Source of the DNA: DAOUJI01 sp965224415
GTDB taxonomy: Bacteria > Chloroflexota > Dehalococcoidia > Lucifugimonadales > JAGWBF01
Direction of reading: 5' to 3'
Length of the DNA: 64,000 nt
Assembly (NCBI GenBank): GCA_965224415.1
Contig: CBDCZB010000003.1
Location: 248,001-312,000, forward strand
Shown here: piece after piece, positions 25,594-34,027 of the stretch
Layout: every line of letters starts with the position of its first letter
Numbering within the stretch: the first letter of the stretch is position 1
Notes under the pieces: model-generated
The model's input: the letters and a program-made list of their open reading frames with translations, nothing else
Told to the model about the DNA's origin: nothing
The model's database searches: none
Position numbers and translations under genes: made by a program

Positions 25594-25640
25594 AATTACG
25601 GAAAGGCCTCCGAGGTGAGAAGGAACAGGCGACAGCTCCC

Positions 25641-26693
25641 CTACGGCTGGCCTATGACCTGCTCCAGCTTGTGGTGCTCCACCAGCTCCCATATCTCGGA
25701 CCAGGTGTCGTCCTCGATATAGATTCCGTCACGGCGGCGCTGCTGCTCGTTCTTGTGCTCGATCTCGCCTGGATAGAGCACCTCTGTGAATCCCTTGGCC
25801 GGAGGAGTCTGTTTTACGTACTCCCCGAATTCCTTCAGGTCCTTCTTGAACACGTCCAGCGGACGGAAGGCGTTCACGTCAAAGCAAGCCAGGAAGCAGC
25901 CGTCATTGTGCTTTCCCTGGGGGTCGATGCCGAAACCCAGGCCCGTCAGGACCGCAGAGAGGGTTTCCACCATAAAGGAGAGGCCGTAGCCCTTGTGGCC
26001 CTGGTCTCCTCCCAGGGGCAGAATGGCCCCGCCCTGAGCCTGGTCCATGGGATCGGTGGTCGGGTTGCCGTCCTTGTCGATTATCCAACCCAGGGGCACC
26101 TGCTCCCGCCGGTTGCGGGCCAAGGACACCTTGCCACCGGCGACGGCGCTGGTGGCCATGTCCAGCAGCACGGTCCCCTCCAGGTCGCTGGGCATCGCCA
26201 TGCAGATGGGGTTGGTGCCCAGCCGCCTTTCACGGCCCCCGAAGGGAGCGACGGACTTGGGGCCTCGGCCGGAGTCGGCGGTGATCATGCCGATCATCCC
26301 CTCGGCCGCCGCCATGGTGGGATAGGCGCCCAGGCGTCCTATGTGGCTCTGGTAGCGTATGGTCATGGCCGAGACGCCGTTGGCCTTGGCCTTCTGGATG
26401 GCCATGCCCATAGCCCGCTCAGTCACGACGAACCCGAAACCCCAGTTGCCGTTGATGCGGGCCGTAGTGGGAGTCTCGTGCTCGATTTCGAATGGAGCGC
26501 CTGGGACGATGTGCCCCTTGTGGATTCGCTCCACGTACTCGGTGATGTGTATCACGCCGTGGGAGTCGTGGCCCACGAGGTTGGCCCATACCTGGTGCCT
26601 GGCCACCGTGCGGGCTTCGTCTTCCGGTACGCCTTCTGCGACGTAGATGTGGAAGGTCATCTTCTCCAGGTAGTCATGGGGAAACACAGGCAT
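25641..26693 (-). CDS. Ldh family (type 2 malate/L-lactate) oxidoreductase
   Basis: 350-residue NAD(P)-dependent 2-hydroxyacid dehydrogenase of the Ldh/ComC/YbiC family, unrelated to Rossmann-fold malate dehydrogenases. The catalytic His lies in the conserved VGHDSHGV segment near residue 48. GTNPICMAMP and LDMATSAVAGGKV are family signatures and PLGGDQGHKGYGL is the typical late motif. It oxidises or reduces malate, lactate, ureidoglycolate or sulfolactate-type substrates; which one cannot be said. The ATG is preceded by GGAGACGG. It is divergent from the histidine phosphatase gene. Confidence 0.9.
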   Translation of the reverse strand: MPVFPHDYLEKMTFHIYVAEGVPEDEARTVARHQVWANLVGHDSHGVIHITEYVERIHKGHIVPGAPFEIEHETPTTARINGNWGFGFVVTERAMGMAIQKAKANGVSAMTIRYQSHIGRLGAYPTMAAAEGMIGMITADSGRGPKSVAPFGGRERRLGTNPICMAMPSDLEGTVLLDMATSAVAGGKVSLARNRREQVPLGWIIDKDGNPTTDPMDQAQGGAILPLGGDQGHKGYGLSFMVETLSAVLTGLGFGIDPQGKHNDGCFLACFDVNAFRPLDVFKKDLKEFGEYVKQTPPAKGFTEVLYPGEIEHKNEQQRRRDGIYIEDDTWSEIWELVEHHKLEQVIGQP

Positions 26694-26781
26694 GTCCGTC
26701 TCCTTATGAGGGGATTTCCCGGGTCTGCTCCGCCTGCGGGAAGTCTATAATGCCGCCCACCCTTTGTCCACAACCCCGACT

Positions 26782-26810
26782 TTGACGCTGTATGGGCATA
26801 CTGCTACTAT
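26782..26810 (+). promoter_or_regulatory. Sigma-70-type promoter for phosphatase/tilS
   Basis: TTGACG at 26782-26787 and TACTAT at 26805-26810 are separated by 17 bases. The likely transcription start is near 26817, about 17 bases before the histidine phosphatase ATG. Confidence 0.55.
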
Positions 26811-26833
26811 GGACTTACCGCAAAGTTTAGACG

Positions 26834-27436
26834 ATGCAGCTAATACTTATTCGACACGCCGAGACCGCCTGGAACAGGGACAACAAGTTCCTGGGGGCCA
26901 CCGATGTGGAGCTCACTGACGAGGGAATCCAGCAGGCTTGGATGGCCGCTGGAGCCGTGGCCGAACTTAAGCCCGACTACCTCATCAGCAGCCCCTTGCT
27001 GAGGGCCAGGATGACCGCAGGCGCTATAGCGGAGAAGGCTGGCCTGTGCCCGTCCACCATGGAGGAACTCACTGAAATCAACCTGGGGGACCTGGAAGGG
27101 CTGGACGGCCGCGACATGAAGGAGCAATATCCCGATCTGCTGGCCCAATGGAGGAGCGACCCCTCCCCGGTATGCTTCCCCGCTGGGGAGTCGATGGCAG
27201 AACTGCAGACCCGCGTGACAAACACCATAGAGAGCTTCGAGCAAAACTACGACGGGAAGACCGTGGCCGTGGTAAGCCATAACTTCCCCATTAAAATCGC
27301 TCTCCTGACCTACCTTGGTCTGCCGCTGTCCGGGTTCCACCGGATCAACGTCGACCTAGCCTCCATTTCCGTTGTATCCAGCAAGTCAGGCGCCCGGCAG
27401 GTGGTCAGGTTGAACGACACCTGCCACATCGACTGA
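26834..27436 (+). CDS. Histidine phosphatase family protein
   Basis: 200-residue phosphoglycerate mutase-like phosphatase. The catalytic RHAET motif is at residues 7-11, and the second histidine lies in VVSHNFPIK near residue 155. NKFLGATDVELTDEG is the usual loop after the catalytic His. Family members remove phosphate from sugar phosphates, alpha-ribazole phosphate or small metabolites; no neighbour identifies the substrate. tilS begins 22 bases downstream, so the genes are probably co-transcribed. Confidence 0.88.
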   Translation: MQLILIRHAETAWNRDNKFLGATDVELTDEGIQQAWMAAGAVAELKPDYLISSPLLRARMTAGAIAEKAGLCPSTMEELTEINLGDLEGLDGRDMKEQYPDLLAQWRSDPSPVCFPAGESMAELQTRVTNTIESFEQNYDGKTVAVVSHNFPIKIALLTYLGLPLSGFHRINVDLASISVVSSKSGARQVVRLNDTCHID

Positions 27437-27458
27437 AAAGGTCGGAGACACCTTTTCC

Positions 27459-28913
27459 GTGCCCTCCCTGGAGGCCAGAGTCCCAGCAGCCCTTCTGAGG
27501 GCGGGCTATGCCTCCAGCGGCGTCAAACTGGTCGTGGCGGTTTCCGGCGGACCCGACTCCATGACCCTCATGCACCTTCTTACGGCTCTGAAGGAAACGG
27601 CGTGGCTGGAGCTGCACGTAGCCCACCTCAACCACGACTTCAGGGGAGAAGAGGCGTTTGTCGACGCGCGGTTTGTGGCCGACGCCGCCCGAGACCTGGA
27701 GCTGCCCTGCACCGTCGAAGAGGACGACCCGGAAGCGTACCGGAGGGAGTCGGGCGTCAGCTCCTTTGAAGAGGCGGCCAGGGAACTGAGATACCGCTTC
27801 CTGGCGAGGGTGGCGGAGAGCCAGGGAGCCCAAGCCGTGGCCGTGGGACACACCGCCGACGATCTTGCCGAAACCGTGCTGATGCACGTAATCAGGGGCT
27901 CCGGCCTGCACGGGCTGCGGGGTATGGAGGAAGTATCGCCCTGGGTAAGCCGCTCCGGCGACCACCAGACGACCCTCTTCCGCCCGCTACTAGGGACCTC
28001 CAAGCAGGAGACAGCCGACTACTGCCTGGAAAATGGCATTGCGGTTAGGAAAGACCTGGGCAACGACATGCCCCGGTTCACCCGCAACAGGGTCCGGGGA
28101 GAGCTTATGCCTGCCTTGGCTGAATACAACCCCCGCATTATCGAGTCCCTGAACCGGCTGTCCGAGACCTCGATGCTAGTGATTGACTACCTGGACAGCC
28201 AGGTCGACGCTCTCTGGAAGCGGTGCGTTAAGGAAGACGCCGGGTGGCTTGTTATGGACTCATCCGCACTGGCTCAAGAGCATCCCTTGGCCGCGAGGCT
28301 GCTGCTGCGGAGAGCCTATCTTGAGCTTACGGGAGACCCCCGGAGGCTTTACCAGTCCCACCTCAGGGACATGGCCAACCTGATTGAGGCGCCGCCCGGC
28401 AAGAGCCTGCGACTGCCGAGGGGCCTCTATCTCCATTCAAGCTACGGCAACCTGTGGATGGGGAAGGGAGCGGAAGTTCCGTGTCCGTTCCCTCAGTTCC
28501 ACAGCGAGGCCCGGATTGCCCTCCCTCCATTAGACCGTGACGTAACGCTGGATGTCTCGGGATGGCAGCTCAAAATGGGGTGGACCGACGGAAACAAAGA
28601 GTCAGCTAACGGGCTTTTCACCGCAGACCTGAACCTTGAATCCGTGGGCGGAGAGGCCATCACCATACGCACGCGAAAGCCCGGGGACCGGTTCCAACCC
28701 CAGGGGATGGAACATTCCAAGAAGCTCCAGGACTTTTTCGTCGACCAAAAGGTCCCCCGGGCATGGCGCGACAGGACGCCTCTGGTGACGACGGAAAGGG
28801 GAATAGCCTGGGTGGTGGGTTACAGGGTTGCAGAGTGGGCCAAAGGCTGCCCCGGCCAGCCTAAACTGCGGCTGTCCTTCAGAGTCCCAGGAGCCGTGAC
28901 GGGTTGTCCTTGA
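27459..28913 (+). CDS. tilS: tRNA(Ile)-lysidine synthase
   Basis: 484-residue TilS, which adds lysine to C34 of the CAT-anticodon tRNA-Ile so that it reads AUA. The PP-loop ATPase motif SGGPDS is at about residue 30, and LNHDFRGEEA and GHTADDLAETVLMHVIRGSGLHGLRGM follow. The C-terminal TilS domain contains TRKPGDRFQP and KLQDFFVDQKVPR. The start is GTG with GGAGAC just upstream. The 3' end overlaps the converging DUF6282 gene by 35 bases. Confidence 0.93.
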   Translation: MPSLEARVPAALLRAGYASSGVKLVVAVSGGPDSMTLMHLLTALKETAWLELHVAHLNHDFRGEEAFVDARFVADAARDLELPCTVEEDDPEAYRRESGVSSFEEAARELRYRFLARVAESQGAQAVAVGHTADDLAETVLMHVIRGSGLHGLRGMEEVSPWVSRSGDHQTTLFRPLLGTSKQETADYCLENGIAVRKDLGNDMPRFTRNRVRGELMPALAEYNPRIIESLNRLSETSMLVIDYLDSQVDALWKRCVKEDAGWLVMDSSALAQEHPLAARLLLRRAYLELTGDPRRLYQSHLRDMANLIEAPPGKSLRLPRGLYLHSSYGNLWMGKGAEVPCPFPQFHSEARIALPPLDRDVTLDVSGWQLKMGWTDGNKESANGLFTADLNLESVGGEAITIRTRKPGDRFQPQGMEHSKKLQDFFVDQKVPRAWRDRTPLVTTERGIAWVVGYRVAEWAKGCPGQPKLRLSFRVPGAVTGCP

Positions 28914-29721
28914 CCATCAACCCAACTTCCACGTCTTCGAGGCCCGCTTCCAACAGGGTCGCGATGCCCATGCGCATCCCTTCGGGCGGCATGGGGTGGA
29001 AGGCTTGGCCGAAGTCAGAGCTTATGATGCAGTGCTCGGCTCCGATGGCTCTGATGATATCGGCCAGCTGCTTGACCTCCATGCCGAACCCCAACGGCAT
29101 CATGACGTGGACGCAGTGCTCAATGTAGGCTCCCTTGGAAGCCAGGGCTATCATGTCTTCGGTGGTCATGCCGGTCATTACCGTCATGGATGATCCGTGG
29201 GTGACCACCACCCGGTTGATGCCCATTGCCCTCGCCTCATCCACCAAGACCATGGACTCCTGTGTGGAGAGATGCCCCGTGGCGAGGGCCATGTCGTGGG
29301 CTTTGATCGACTCCAGCACCGGGTAGACTTCCGGCGCCAGCTTCCCCTCTTGGTCGAGGATGTATATTCCGCCGGGCAGCCCTTTGCGCCGCTTGTCCGC
29401 TTGGGCCGAGAAGGTGGGCATCCAGACCATCCGGGCGCCCATTCTGGCTGAGGCTTCCACTGCGGCGGCGTTTATTCCTCCCACCTCTTCGTCCAGGGCT
29501 ATCCCGCCCAAGAGAGATATGCCGGGGACAACCTTGCTTACGGTGAACGCGACCGGGTGGGTGGGGTACTCATGACTCTTCAGCACCAGGCCCCTCATGC
29601 CCATGTCTTTAGCCATCTGCGCAACATCAAGGGCGTCGCTGCGCCGCTCGACTCTGGGGTCGGGGTCGAAGTGGACGTGGATGTCCACCGAGTCTTCCAT
29701 GAGGCGGTCAATAGAGGCCAT
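28879..29721 (-). CDS. DUF6282 family protein (amidohydrolase-like)
   Basis: 280-residue protein resembling DUF6282, a metal-dependent hydrolase-like family with TIM-barrel character. DIHVHFDPDP near residue 13 looks like the HxH metal site; further His and Asp are in KSHEYPTH, ATGHLS and VTHGSS, and SSDFGQ matches the late Asp position of amidohydrolases. The start has AAGGAG in front. Substrate unknown. It converges on tilS with a 35-base overlap of coding ends. Confidence 0.78.
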   Translation of the reverse strand: MASIDRLMEDSVDIHVHFDPDPRVERRSDALDVAQMAKDMGMRGLVLKSHEYPTHPVAFTVSKVVPGISLLGGIALDEEVGGINAAAVEASARMGARMVWMPTFSAQADKRRKGLPGGIYILDQEGKLAPEVYPVLESIKAHDMALATGHLSTQESMVLVDEARAMGINRVVVTHGSSMTVMTGMTTEDMIALASKGAYIEHCVHVMMPLGFGMEVKQLADIIRAIGAEHCIISSDFGQAFHPMPPEGMRMGIATLLEAGLEDVEVGLMVKDNPSRLLGL

Positions 29722-29826
29722 CGCAACTCCTTAGGCGATGGGGTTTTGGAGCGCCGTTCCAGCGGGCGCCGGAAAGGTGGCGTAAGAATACGAGCCGCAT
29801 AGGGTATTGTCAACCGGCGCAACCCT

Positions 29827-29856
29827 TTGACAATTGATAGCATATCATGCTATCAA
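29827..29856 (+). promoter_or_regulatory. hicAB promoter
   Basis: A consensus TTGACA (29827-29832) and TATCAA (29851-29856) are 18 bases apart. The predicted transcription start falls at or next to the GTG at 29863, which would make the mRNA nearly leaderless. It is overlapped by the palindrome at 29831-29859. Confidence 0.6.
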
Positions 29857-29859
29857 TTG
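29831..29859. promoter_or_regulatory. Perfect palindromic operator of hicAB
   Basis: 13-bp perfect arms CAATTGATAGCAT and ATGCTATCAATTG with a 3-base centre cover the -35/-10 interval of the hicAB promoter. A repressor dimer bound here would block transcription. The RHH domain of HicB is the likely binder; this is inferred from family knowledge of autoregulation. Confidence 0.75.
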
Positions 29860-29862
29860 TCA

Positions 29863-30141
29863 GTGAGAACGCGGCATCATCGGATCCTGGATGAGATATT
29901 CAAACGGCCTACCCCATCCAACATTCGCTGGGATGACATTGAGTCGTTGCTGAAGGCCGCGGGAGCTATCATTGAAGAAGGGGCCGGGTCCCGTGTGATA
30001 GTCAAACTCAATGATCGCGTGGCCGTCTTTCACCGGCCCCATCCTCGCAAAGAAACGGACAGAGGGTTCGTAAGGTCCGTGGAGAGATTTCTGAACGAGG
30101 CCGGAATAAGCCCTCACGGCAATCAGGAGGCCAACAAATGA
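29863..30141 (+). CDS. hicA: HicA-type toxin
   Basis: 92 residues from the GTG at 29863. A TTG-started reading from 29827 would translate the operator and is rejected. The sequence RHHRILDEIFKRPTPSNIRW, LLKAAGAIIEEGAGSR and VFHRPHP is the HicA double-stranded-RNA-binding-like fold, in the long subfamily with the HRPHP end. HicA toxins cut mRNA during stress. The stop overlaps the hicB ATG (ATGA). Confidence 0.85.
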   Translation: MRTRHHRILDEIFKRPTPSNIRWDDIESLLKAAGAIIEEGAGSRVIVKLNDRVAVFHRPHPRKETDRGFVRSVERFLNEAGISPHGNQEANK

Positions 30142-30533
30142 TGGAATACGAAGGGTACCGTGCGACTATAACTTTCGACGACGAGGCAGGCATATTCCAC
30201 GGCGAGGTCCTGGACACCCGCGACGTCATCACTTTTCAGGGAACATCCGTAGGGGAGCTTAGGGACGCCTTCAAAGGCTCTGTAGACGAGTACCTGAGGG
30301 TGTGCGCGGAAATGGGGCGGGAGCCGGACAAGCCCTTCCCTGGAAAGATTCTGCTCAGAGTCACGCCAGAGCTCCACCGGGCCGCATTTGCGGCCGCCAA
30401 TGCAGAGGGGAAAAGCCTCAACTCCTGGCTGGTGCAGACGGTGGAGAACGTCGTCGGAACTGGGCTTGACAAAACGCCCGAAAAGGCACCCGGGCAAAGG
30501 CTGCGGAGACGGCGCAGGCAACCCGTCCCTTAG
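30138..30533 (+). CDS. hicB: HicB-type antitoxin
   Basis: 131-residue antitoxin. The N-terminal partial RNase H-like fold (YRATITFDDEAGIFHGEVLD) binds the toxin. The C-terminal part (LRVTPELHRAAFAAANAEGKSLNSWL) is a ribbon-helix-helix DNA-binding domain, followed by a basic tail rich in Arg. It overlaps hicA by four bases. It probably represses the operon through the palindrome at 29831-29859. Confidence 0.88.
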   Translation: MMEYEGYRATITFDDEAGIFHGEVLDTRDVITFQGTSVGELRDAFKGSVDEYLRVCAEMGREPDKPFPGKILLRVTPELHRAAFAAANAEGKSLNSWLVQTVENVVGTGLDKTPEKAPGQRLRRRRRQPVP

Positions 30534-30840
30534 ACCTGGGGAATCTCTAAGCAAGTCTGGCAGGTTGTGTCATAGTACCATGCCATATGGAAAACAGAGA
30601 TGGTTGGGGATTGTCAACCAAAGTCCCGGCGACGCCGGGGTCTTTCGATTATCAAGGACTCATCCAGTCGCTGGTATGAAATCACCTACCGGTCTTGTCA
30701 AGTACTTAACAATGTTGTAGTAACCTATTGTCTTGTAGGACCGTCTTGTCTCGAATGCCGACACAACCAACCGCATCCGGGCCCGCTGGTCACAATCATT
30801 TTCTCGGCGCCTTCAGACACAGTACGAAAAGGGGAATCCC
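30534..30840. other. Intergenic region before lipoprotein gene
   Basis: About 307 bases without a supported gene. The last part (AAAAGGGGAATCCC) contains the likely ribosome site for the lipoprotein at 30841. I see no tRNA, terminator hairpin with T run or clear promoter pair. A short frame spanning part of it (30600-30941) has no family features. Confidence 0.45.
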
Positions 30841-31440
30841 ATGAACCATCTCCCAATGGTCCTTGCAGTGATAGGCATCGTCCTAGCATTCGCCTTCATC
30901 GGCTGCAACGACAGCTCAGAGCCAGACGAGGGTCGCGGTGAATCAGAGTCGAGTGAACGCAATAGTGTATCCGAGCCAGACGAGGGCCGGAGTGAATCAG
31001 AGTCGGGTGAACACAGTAGTGTAGCGGAGTCAGGCGAGCGCGGCAGTGAATCAGAGTCGGGTGAACACAGTAGTGTAGCGGAGTCAGGCGAGAACAGTGG
31101 TGAGTTGGAGTCGAGTGAGCACAGTGGCGAATCGGATTCAGGTGAAGGCGGTGAAGAGTCCGGCGCTCAGTTCGCGCTCAACGAAACCTTCGACTCGATC
31201 CGGGCCGGCGCTCGGCTGGTCCTGTCGTATGACTCGACTGCCAATGCTTTCACGGGCACAGTGGAGAACACCACGGAGGACACGTTAAGGAGGGTCAGGG
31301 TCGAGGTGCATCTTTCGAACGGGATCGAGTTGGGTCCGACGACCCCGGCGGACTTGGCTCCCGGTGAGACAGTGGACATCACTCTCCCGGCCTCCAGCCA
31401 ACCCTTCATCTCGTGGAGCGCTCACCCGGAGGTCGACTGA
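30841..31440 (+). CDS. Repeat-containing lipoprotein
   Basis: 199-residue secreted lipoprotein. A signal peptide of about 20 residues ends in a lipobox (AFAFIGC). Residues 26-108 are a low-complexity acidic linker of four 18-residue tandem repeats plus a partial one, rich in Ser, Glu and Gly (for example ESESGEHSSV). The C-terminal 90 residues form a small beta-rich domain (FTGTVENTTEDTLRRVRVEV, LAPGETVDITLP) resembling FxLYD-type extracellular modules. The acidic linker probably spans the cell envelope and presents the domain outside. Function unknown. Confidence 0.8.
   Translation: MNHLPMVLAVIGIVLAFAFIGCNDSSEPDEGRGESESSERNSVSEPDEGRSESESGEHSSVAESGERGSESESGEHSSVAESGENSGELESSEHSGESDSGEGGEESGAQFALNETFDSIRAGARLVLSYDSTANAFTGTVENTTEDTLRRVRVEVHLSNGIELGPTTPADLAPGETVDITLPASSQPFISWSAHPEVD
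30916..31164 (+). repeat. 54-bp in-frame tandem repeats in lipoprotein gene
   Basis: Four 54-bp units (30916-30969, 30970-31023, 31024-31077, 31078-31131) and a partial fifth. Units 2 and 3 are the most alike and share the stretch encoding SESESGEHSSV. The period is an exact multiple of three, so copy-number change would lengthen or shorten the linker without breaking the frame. Confidence 0.8.
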
Positions 31441-31495
31441 TTCTTTACAAAGGGCGTTTCGACAAGCTCGGCGCGAACGGGGAGAGGACGCTCTT

Positions 31496-31517
31496 GGACT
31501 CCGGCATCCGCCGGAAT
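31496..31517 (+). repeat. REP-like element, CCGGC-N4-GCCGG type
   Basis: GGACTCCGGCATCCGCCGGAAT has arms TCCGGC and GCCGGA with a 4-base loop. It shares core and flanking GGA/AT with the element at 25511-25536. It lies between the converging lipoprotein and ribH genes. The preceding TTCGACAAGCTCGGCGCGAACG also looks like a dispersed repeat, a recognition from general experience only. Confidence 0.65.
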
Positions 31518-31537
31518 GACGGGCCTGGGGATAGGCT

Positions 31538-32008
31538 CTATTGAAAGTCCTTGACAGCCCTCAGGACGCGAGCCATCTCTACAGCGCCCTCGGCGGCGCT
31601 GGCTCCCAAGTTGCCCGACTTTCCACCGGCCCGGTTGATGGCCTGCTCCATGTTCTCAGTGGTCAGCACTCCGAACATGATGGGCACCCCGGTCTCGGTG
31701 GCAGCGCGGTTGATGCCGGAGGCCGCTTGGTTCGCTACCATGTCGTAGTGCCCGGTCTCTCCTCGGATGATGGTCCCCAGGCAGACTACTGCGTCGTATC
31801 TGCCAGTTTGGGCCATGGTCTTAGCCGTCACTGGAAGCTCGAAAGACCCCGGCACCCACACGATGTCCACGTCCTGGACTCCGTACCTGGTCAGCGAATC
31901 ACGGGCGCCGTCCAGCAGTTTCTGGGTAATAAACTGGTTGAATCGGGCCACGGCGATTCCGATGGTCAAGCCCCGACCGTCAAGGTCTCCCGACAACTCT
32001 CTAGGCAA
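31538..32008 (-). CDS. ribH: 6,7-dimethyl-8-ribityllumazine synthase
   Basis: 156-residue lumazine synthase, the penultimate enzyme of riboflavin synthesis, forming large oligomers. Typical segments are VARFNQFIT, VPGSFELPVTAK, CLGTIIRGETGHYD (with the catalytic His) and FGVLTTENMEQA. Start is TTG with AGGAGA upstream. It is downstream of the disulfide oxidoreductase gene by 32 bases on the same strand, so likely in one operon. No FMN riboswitch was recognised. Confidence 0.95.
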   Translation of the reverse strand: MPRELSGDLDGRGLTIGIAVARFNQFITQKLLDGARDSLTRYGVQDVDIVWVPGSFELPVTAKTMAQTGRYDAVVCLGTIIRGETGHYDMVANQAASGINRAATETGVPIMFGVLTTENMEQAINRAGGKSGNLGASAAEGAVEMARVLRAVKDFQ

Positions 32009-32040
32009 GGTCAGTCTCCTGTAATCGGATTCTGAGGCCC

Positions 32041-32757
32041 CTACGCGGCCTCGTCGTCGTCCCCACCCGCCTCCACCACGTTGTCCACGAACTCCTCTTC
32101 TGAAACGGCCCCCACTAACTGGGCTTTGGGCAGGACACCCAGCTTGCTTTCCTGGGTGATGACCGTCTTGGGCACGCCCCGCACCTGGTAGGTCTGGGCC
32201 ATGGCGGGGAACTCCTCCACTTCAATCACGTCTGCGGTCACGTTGGCGTTCTCCAGGGCAATGGCGTGAGCAATCCGGGCCACTCCGGGACAATAACCGC
32301 ACGACGGCGTTACGAACACCCGGATGTGCACCGGTTTGCTCACCTTCTTGAGCTTTCTCCGGGAGTCCATGGAGAGGGGACTCACGCCCCTGGATATGGT
32401 CTTGATGCCCGCTACGATGGTTGGGAATTCGAGGCCCGCAGGCAGTCCATAGAACTTCAGCCGGCCGTCGCTGTTGTCTCCCAGAACGATGGCGGGTATC
32501 TGCTCTATGCCGTACTTTTGCCGCTCCTCCGCCTGGCTGTATACGTCCACCACCTCCAGGTGAAGCTTGGGAGAAAGGGACGTAAGCTCCTCCATGAGCT
32601 GCTGGGTCTGGGGGCAGTAGCGGCACTCCCGGCCCGGAATGGTCAGCAGCGAGGAACCCTGGGAGAAGAGCTTGATTGTAACGTCGTTTTTGAGGTCCTT
32701 CCGCAGTTCCCTCTTGAGGGAGTCCCTGTCTTTGTCCGGAATGATGGGCATGTCCAA
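32041..32757 (-). CDS. Protein disulfide oxidoreductase with two thioredoxin folds
   Basis: 238-residue protein with two tandem thioredoxin/glutaredoxin-like domains. The first active site is CRYC (C45, C48), the second CGYC (C153, C156), each followed later by a cis-proline segment (QIPAIVLG, GVPKTVITQ). This matches the PDO type known from thermophiles and found in some Chloroflexota. It reduces or isomerises disulfides in the cytoplasm; no signal peptide is present. It is divergent from the conserved protein gene at 32920, which is followed by the selenoprotein gene, hinting at a shared redox role. Start TTG at 32757 or ATG at 32751. Confidence 0.85.
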   Translation of the reverse strand: MDMPIIPDKDRDSLKRELRKDLKNDVTIKLFSQGSSLLTIPGRECRYCPQTQQLMEELTSLSPKLHLEVVDVYSQAEERQKYGIEQIPAIVLGDNSDGRLKFYGLPAGLEFPTIVAGIKTISRGVSPLSMDSRRKLKKVSKPVHIRVFVTPSCGYCPGVARIAHAIALENANVTADVIEVEEFPAMAQTYQVRGVPKTVITQESKLGVLPKAQLVGAVSEEEFVDNVVEAGGDDDEAA

Positions 32758-32919
32758 CCCCGACTGTCCCTAATTGGATTCGCCAAGTTTACACCTTGAG
32801 CATCCCTTTTTCCACCCTTGCCTCCCACCGTCGCCCGGTTGAAGGGCGCTCTGTTTTGTGCTACTTTACGCACGGATTCCGCATGGCCCTTTCCTCAGCT
32901 TGTTCTTAGGCGGTGCAGC

Positions 32920-33978
32920 ATGACCCTTAACTCCGACTCCCTTGTCTCCAGCCGCGTAGACGTCGCAGGCGACTTGGACGACGCCATCGAGATGTGCTAC
33001 CAGAAGGGGTGGACCGACGGCCTGCCCGTCGTGCCTCCCACGGAAGAAAAGGTGCTCCGATTCCTTGAGTTCGCGGAGCGTGACCCGTCGGACGTGATTG
33101 GAATTGAACCCGTCCGCGGCCGTGTCGTCACTGCGGAGAAGGTGGCCATCAACGCAGTAATGGCCGGGTGCAAGCAAGAGTACATGCCCATCATCATGGC
33201 AGCGGTGGAGGGGATGGTCCTGCCCGAGTACAACCTCCACGGGAGCTCGGCCAGTACCGGCGGCTCGGCGCCTCTACTCATCATCAACGGCCCCATTCGC
33301 CAGAAGCTGGGGTTCGCCTCCGGCAACAACCTTTTCGGCCCCGGACCTGACCGCCGGGCCAACGCCACCGTGGGCCGGGCCATCAGGATGATTCTCATCA
33401 ACGTGCTGGAGAACCATCCCGGAATCCTGGACCGCTCAACCCTGGGCCACCCGGGCAAGTACAGCTACTGCATTGCCGAGGACGAGGAAAACAGCCCTTG
33501 GGAACCCCTCCACGTGGAAAAAGGGTTCGACCCCGACGCCAGCACCGTAACAGTAGCCGCTTCCCACGGTCCCCAGCAGATGGGCGTGGTATGGGAGGGG
33601 ACTCCCGAGGCCATGCTCATCAACATCTCAGACACCATGCTGGGCATCATGCCAAGACAGGGCGAGGTAATCCTGGTTATGTCCATTGAACACAGCCATC
33701 TGTACAAAGACGCGGGATGGTCCAAGAAGCAGGTGAAGCAGTTCGTCTACGACCACGCCTGCCGCACCCACGAGGAGTACGCCCGTGTGAAGAAGGTTGA
33801 CCCACCCGAACCGGGCCAAGAGAACGAGCTTATCCACGCCATTGAAAGCCCCGACGCCCTTACTCTGATTTCCGGCGGCGGAGCGGGAGGCCCCTGGGAC
33901 TGCATCATCACCCGCTGGGGCCGCGGCGTCAACTCCAAGTCCATCACCAAAGAGATAGACACCAGCAAGATTCTCTAG
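32920..33978 (+). CDS. Conserved protein next to UGSC selenoprotein
   Basis: 352 residues from the ATG at 32920. A reading from 32818 adds an implausible basic leader, and AGGCGGTG lies before the chosen start. I do not recognise a named family with certainty. Segments likely to be conserved are KGWTDGLPVVPPTEEKV, GVIGIEPVRGRVVTAEK-like sequence, NAVMAGC, NLHGSSASTGGSAPLLIINGP and LGHPGKYSYCIAEDEE. Three cysteines (in EMCYQKGW, VMAGCKQEY and YSYCIAED) could be redox or metal ligands. The glycine-rich ISGGGAGGPWD end is notable. It lies 140 bases upstream of the UGSC selenoprotein and may act with it. Confidence 0.7.
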   Translation: MTLNSDSLVSSRVDVAGDLDDAIEMCYQKGWTDGLPVVPPTEEKVLRFLEFAERDPSDVIGIEPVRGRVVTAEKVAINAVMAGCKQEYMPIIMAAVEGMVLPEYNLHGSSASTGGSAPLLIINGPIRQKLGFASGNNLFGPGPDRRANATVGRAIRMILINVLENHPGILDRSTLGHPGKYSYCIAEDEENSPWEPLHVEKGFDPDASTVTVAASHGPQQMGVVWEGTPEAMLINISDTMLGIMPRQGEVILVMSIEHSHLYKDAGWSKKQVKQFVYDHACRTHEEYARVKKVDPPEPGQENELIHAIESPDALTLISGGGAGGPWDCIITRWGRGVNSKSITKEIDTSKIL

Positions 33979-34027
33979 GCCCGGGACCGAGAGGCCACCG
34001 GCGTGAGCCCCACAGGAATTTGCGTGT

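Noticed and set aside
25671..26750. 359-codon plus-strand frame opposite the Ldh-type gene
   Set aside because: Antisense shadow of a well-supported gene in GC-rich DNA; the protein is Val/His/Gly-rich without motifs.
29827..29862. TTG start for hicA
   Set aside because: These bases form the promoter and operator palindrome; the HicA fold begins at the GTG.
30916..31164. CRISPR-like array
   Set aside because: The units are contiguous, in frame, and encode a low-complexity linker; there are no spacers.
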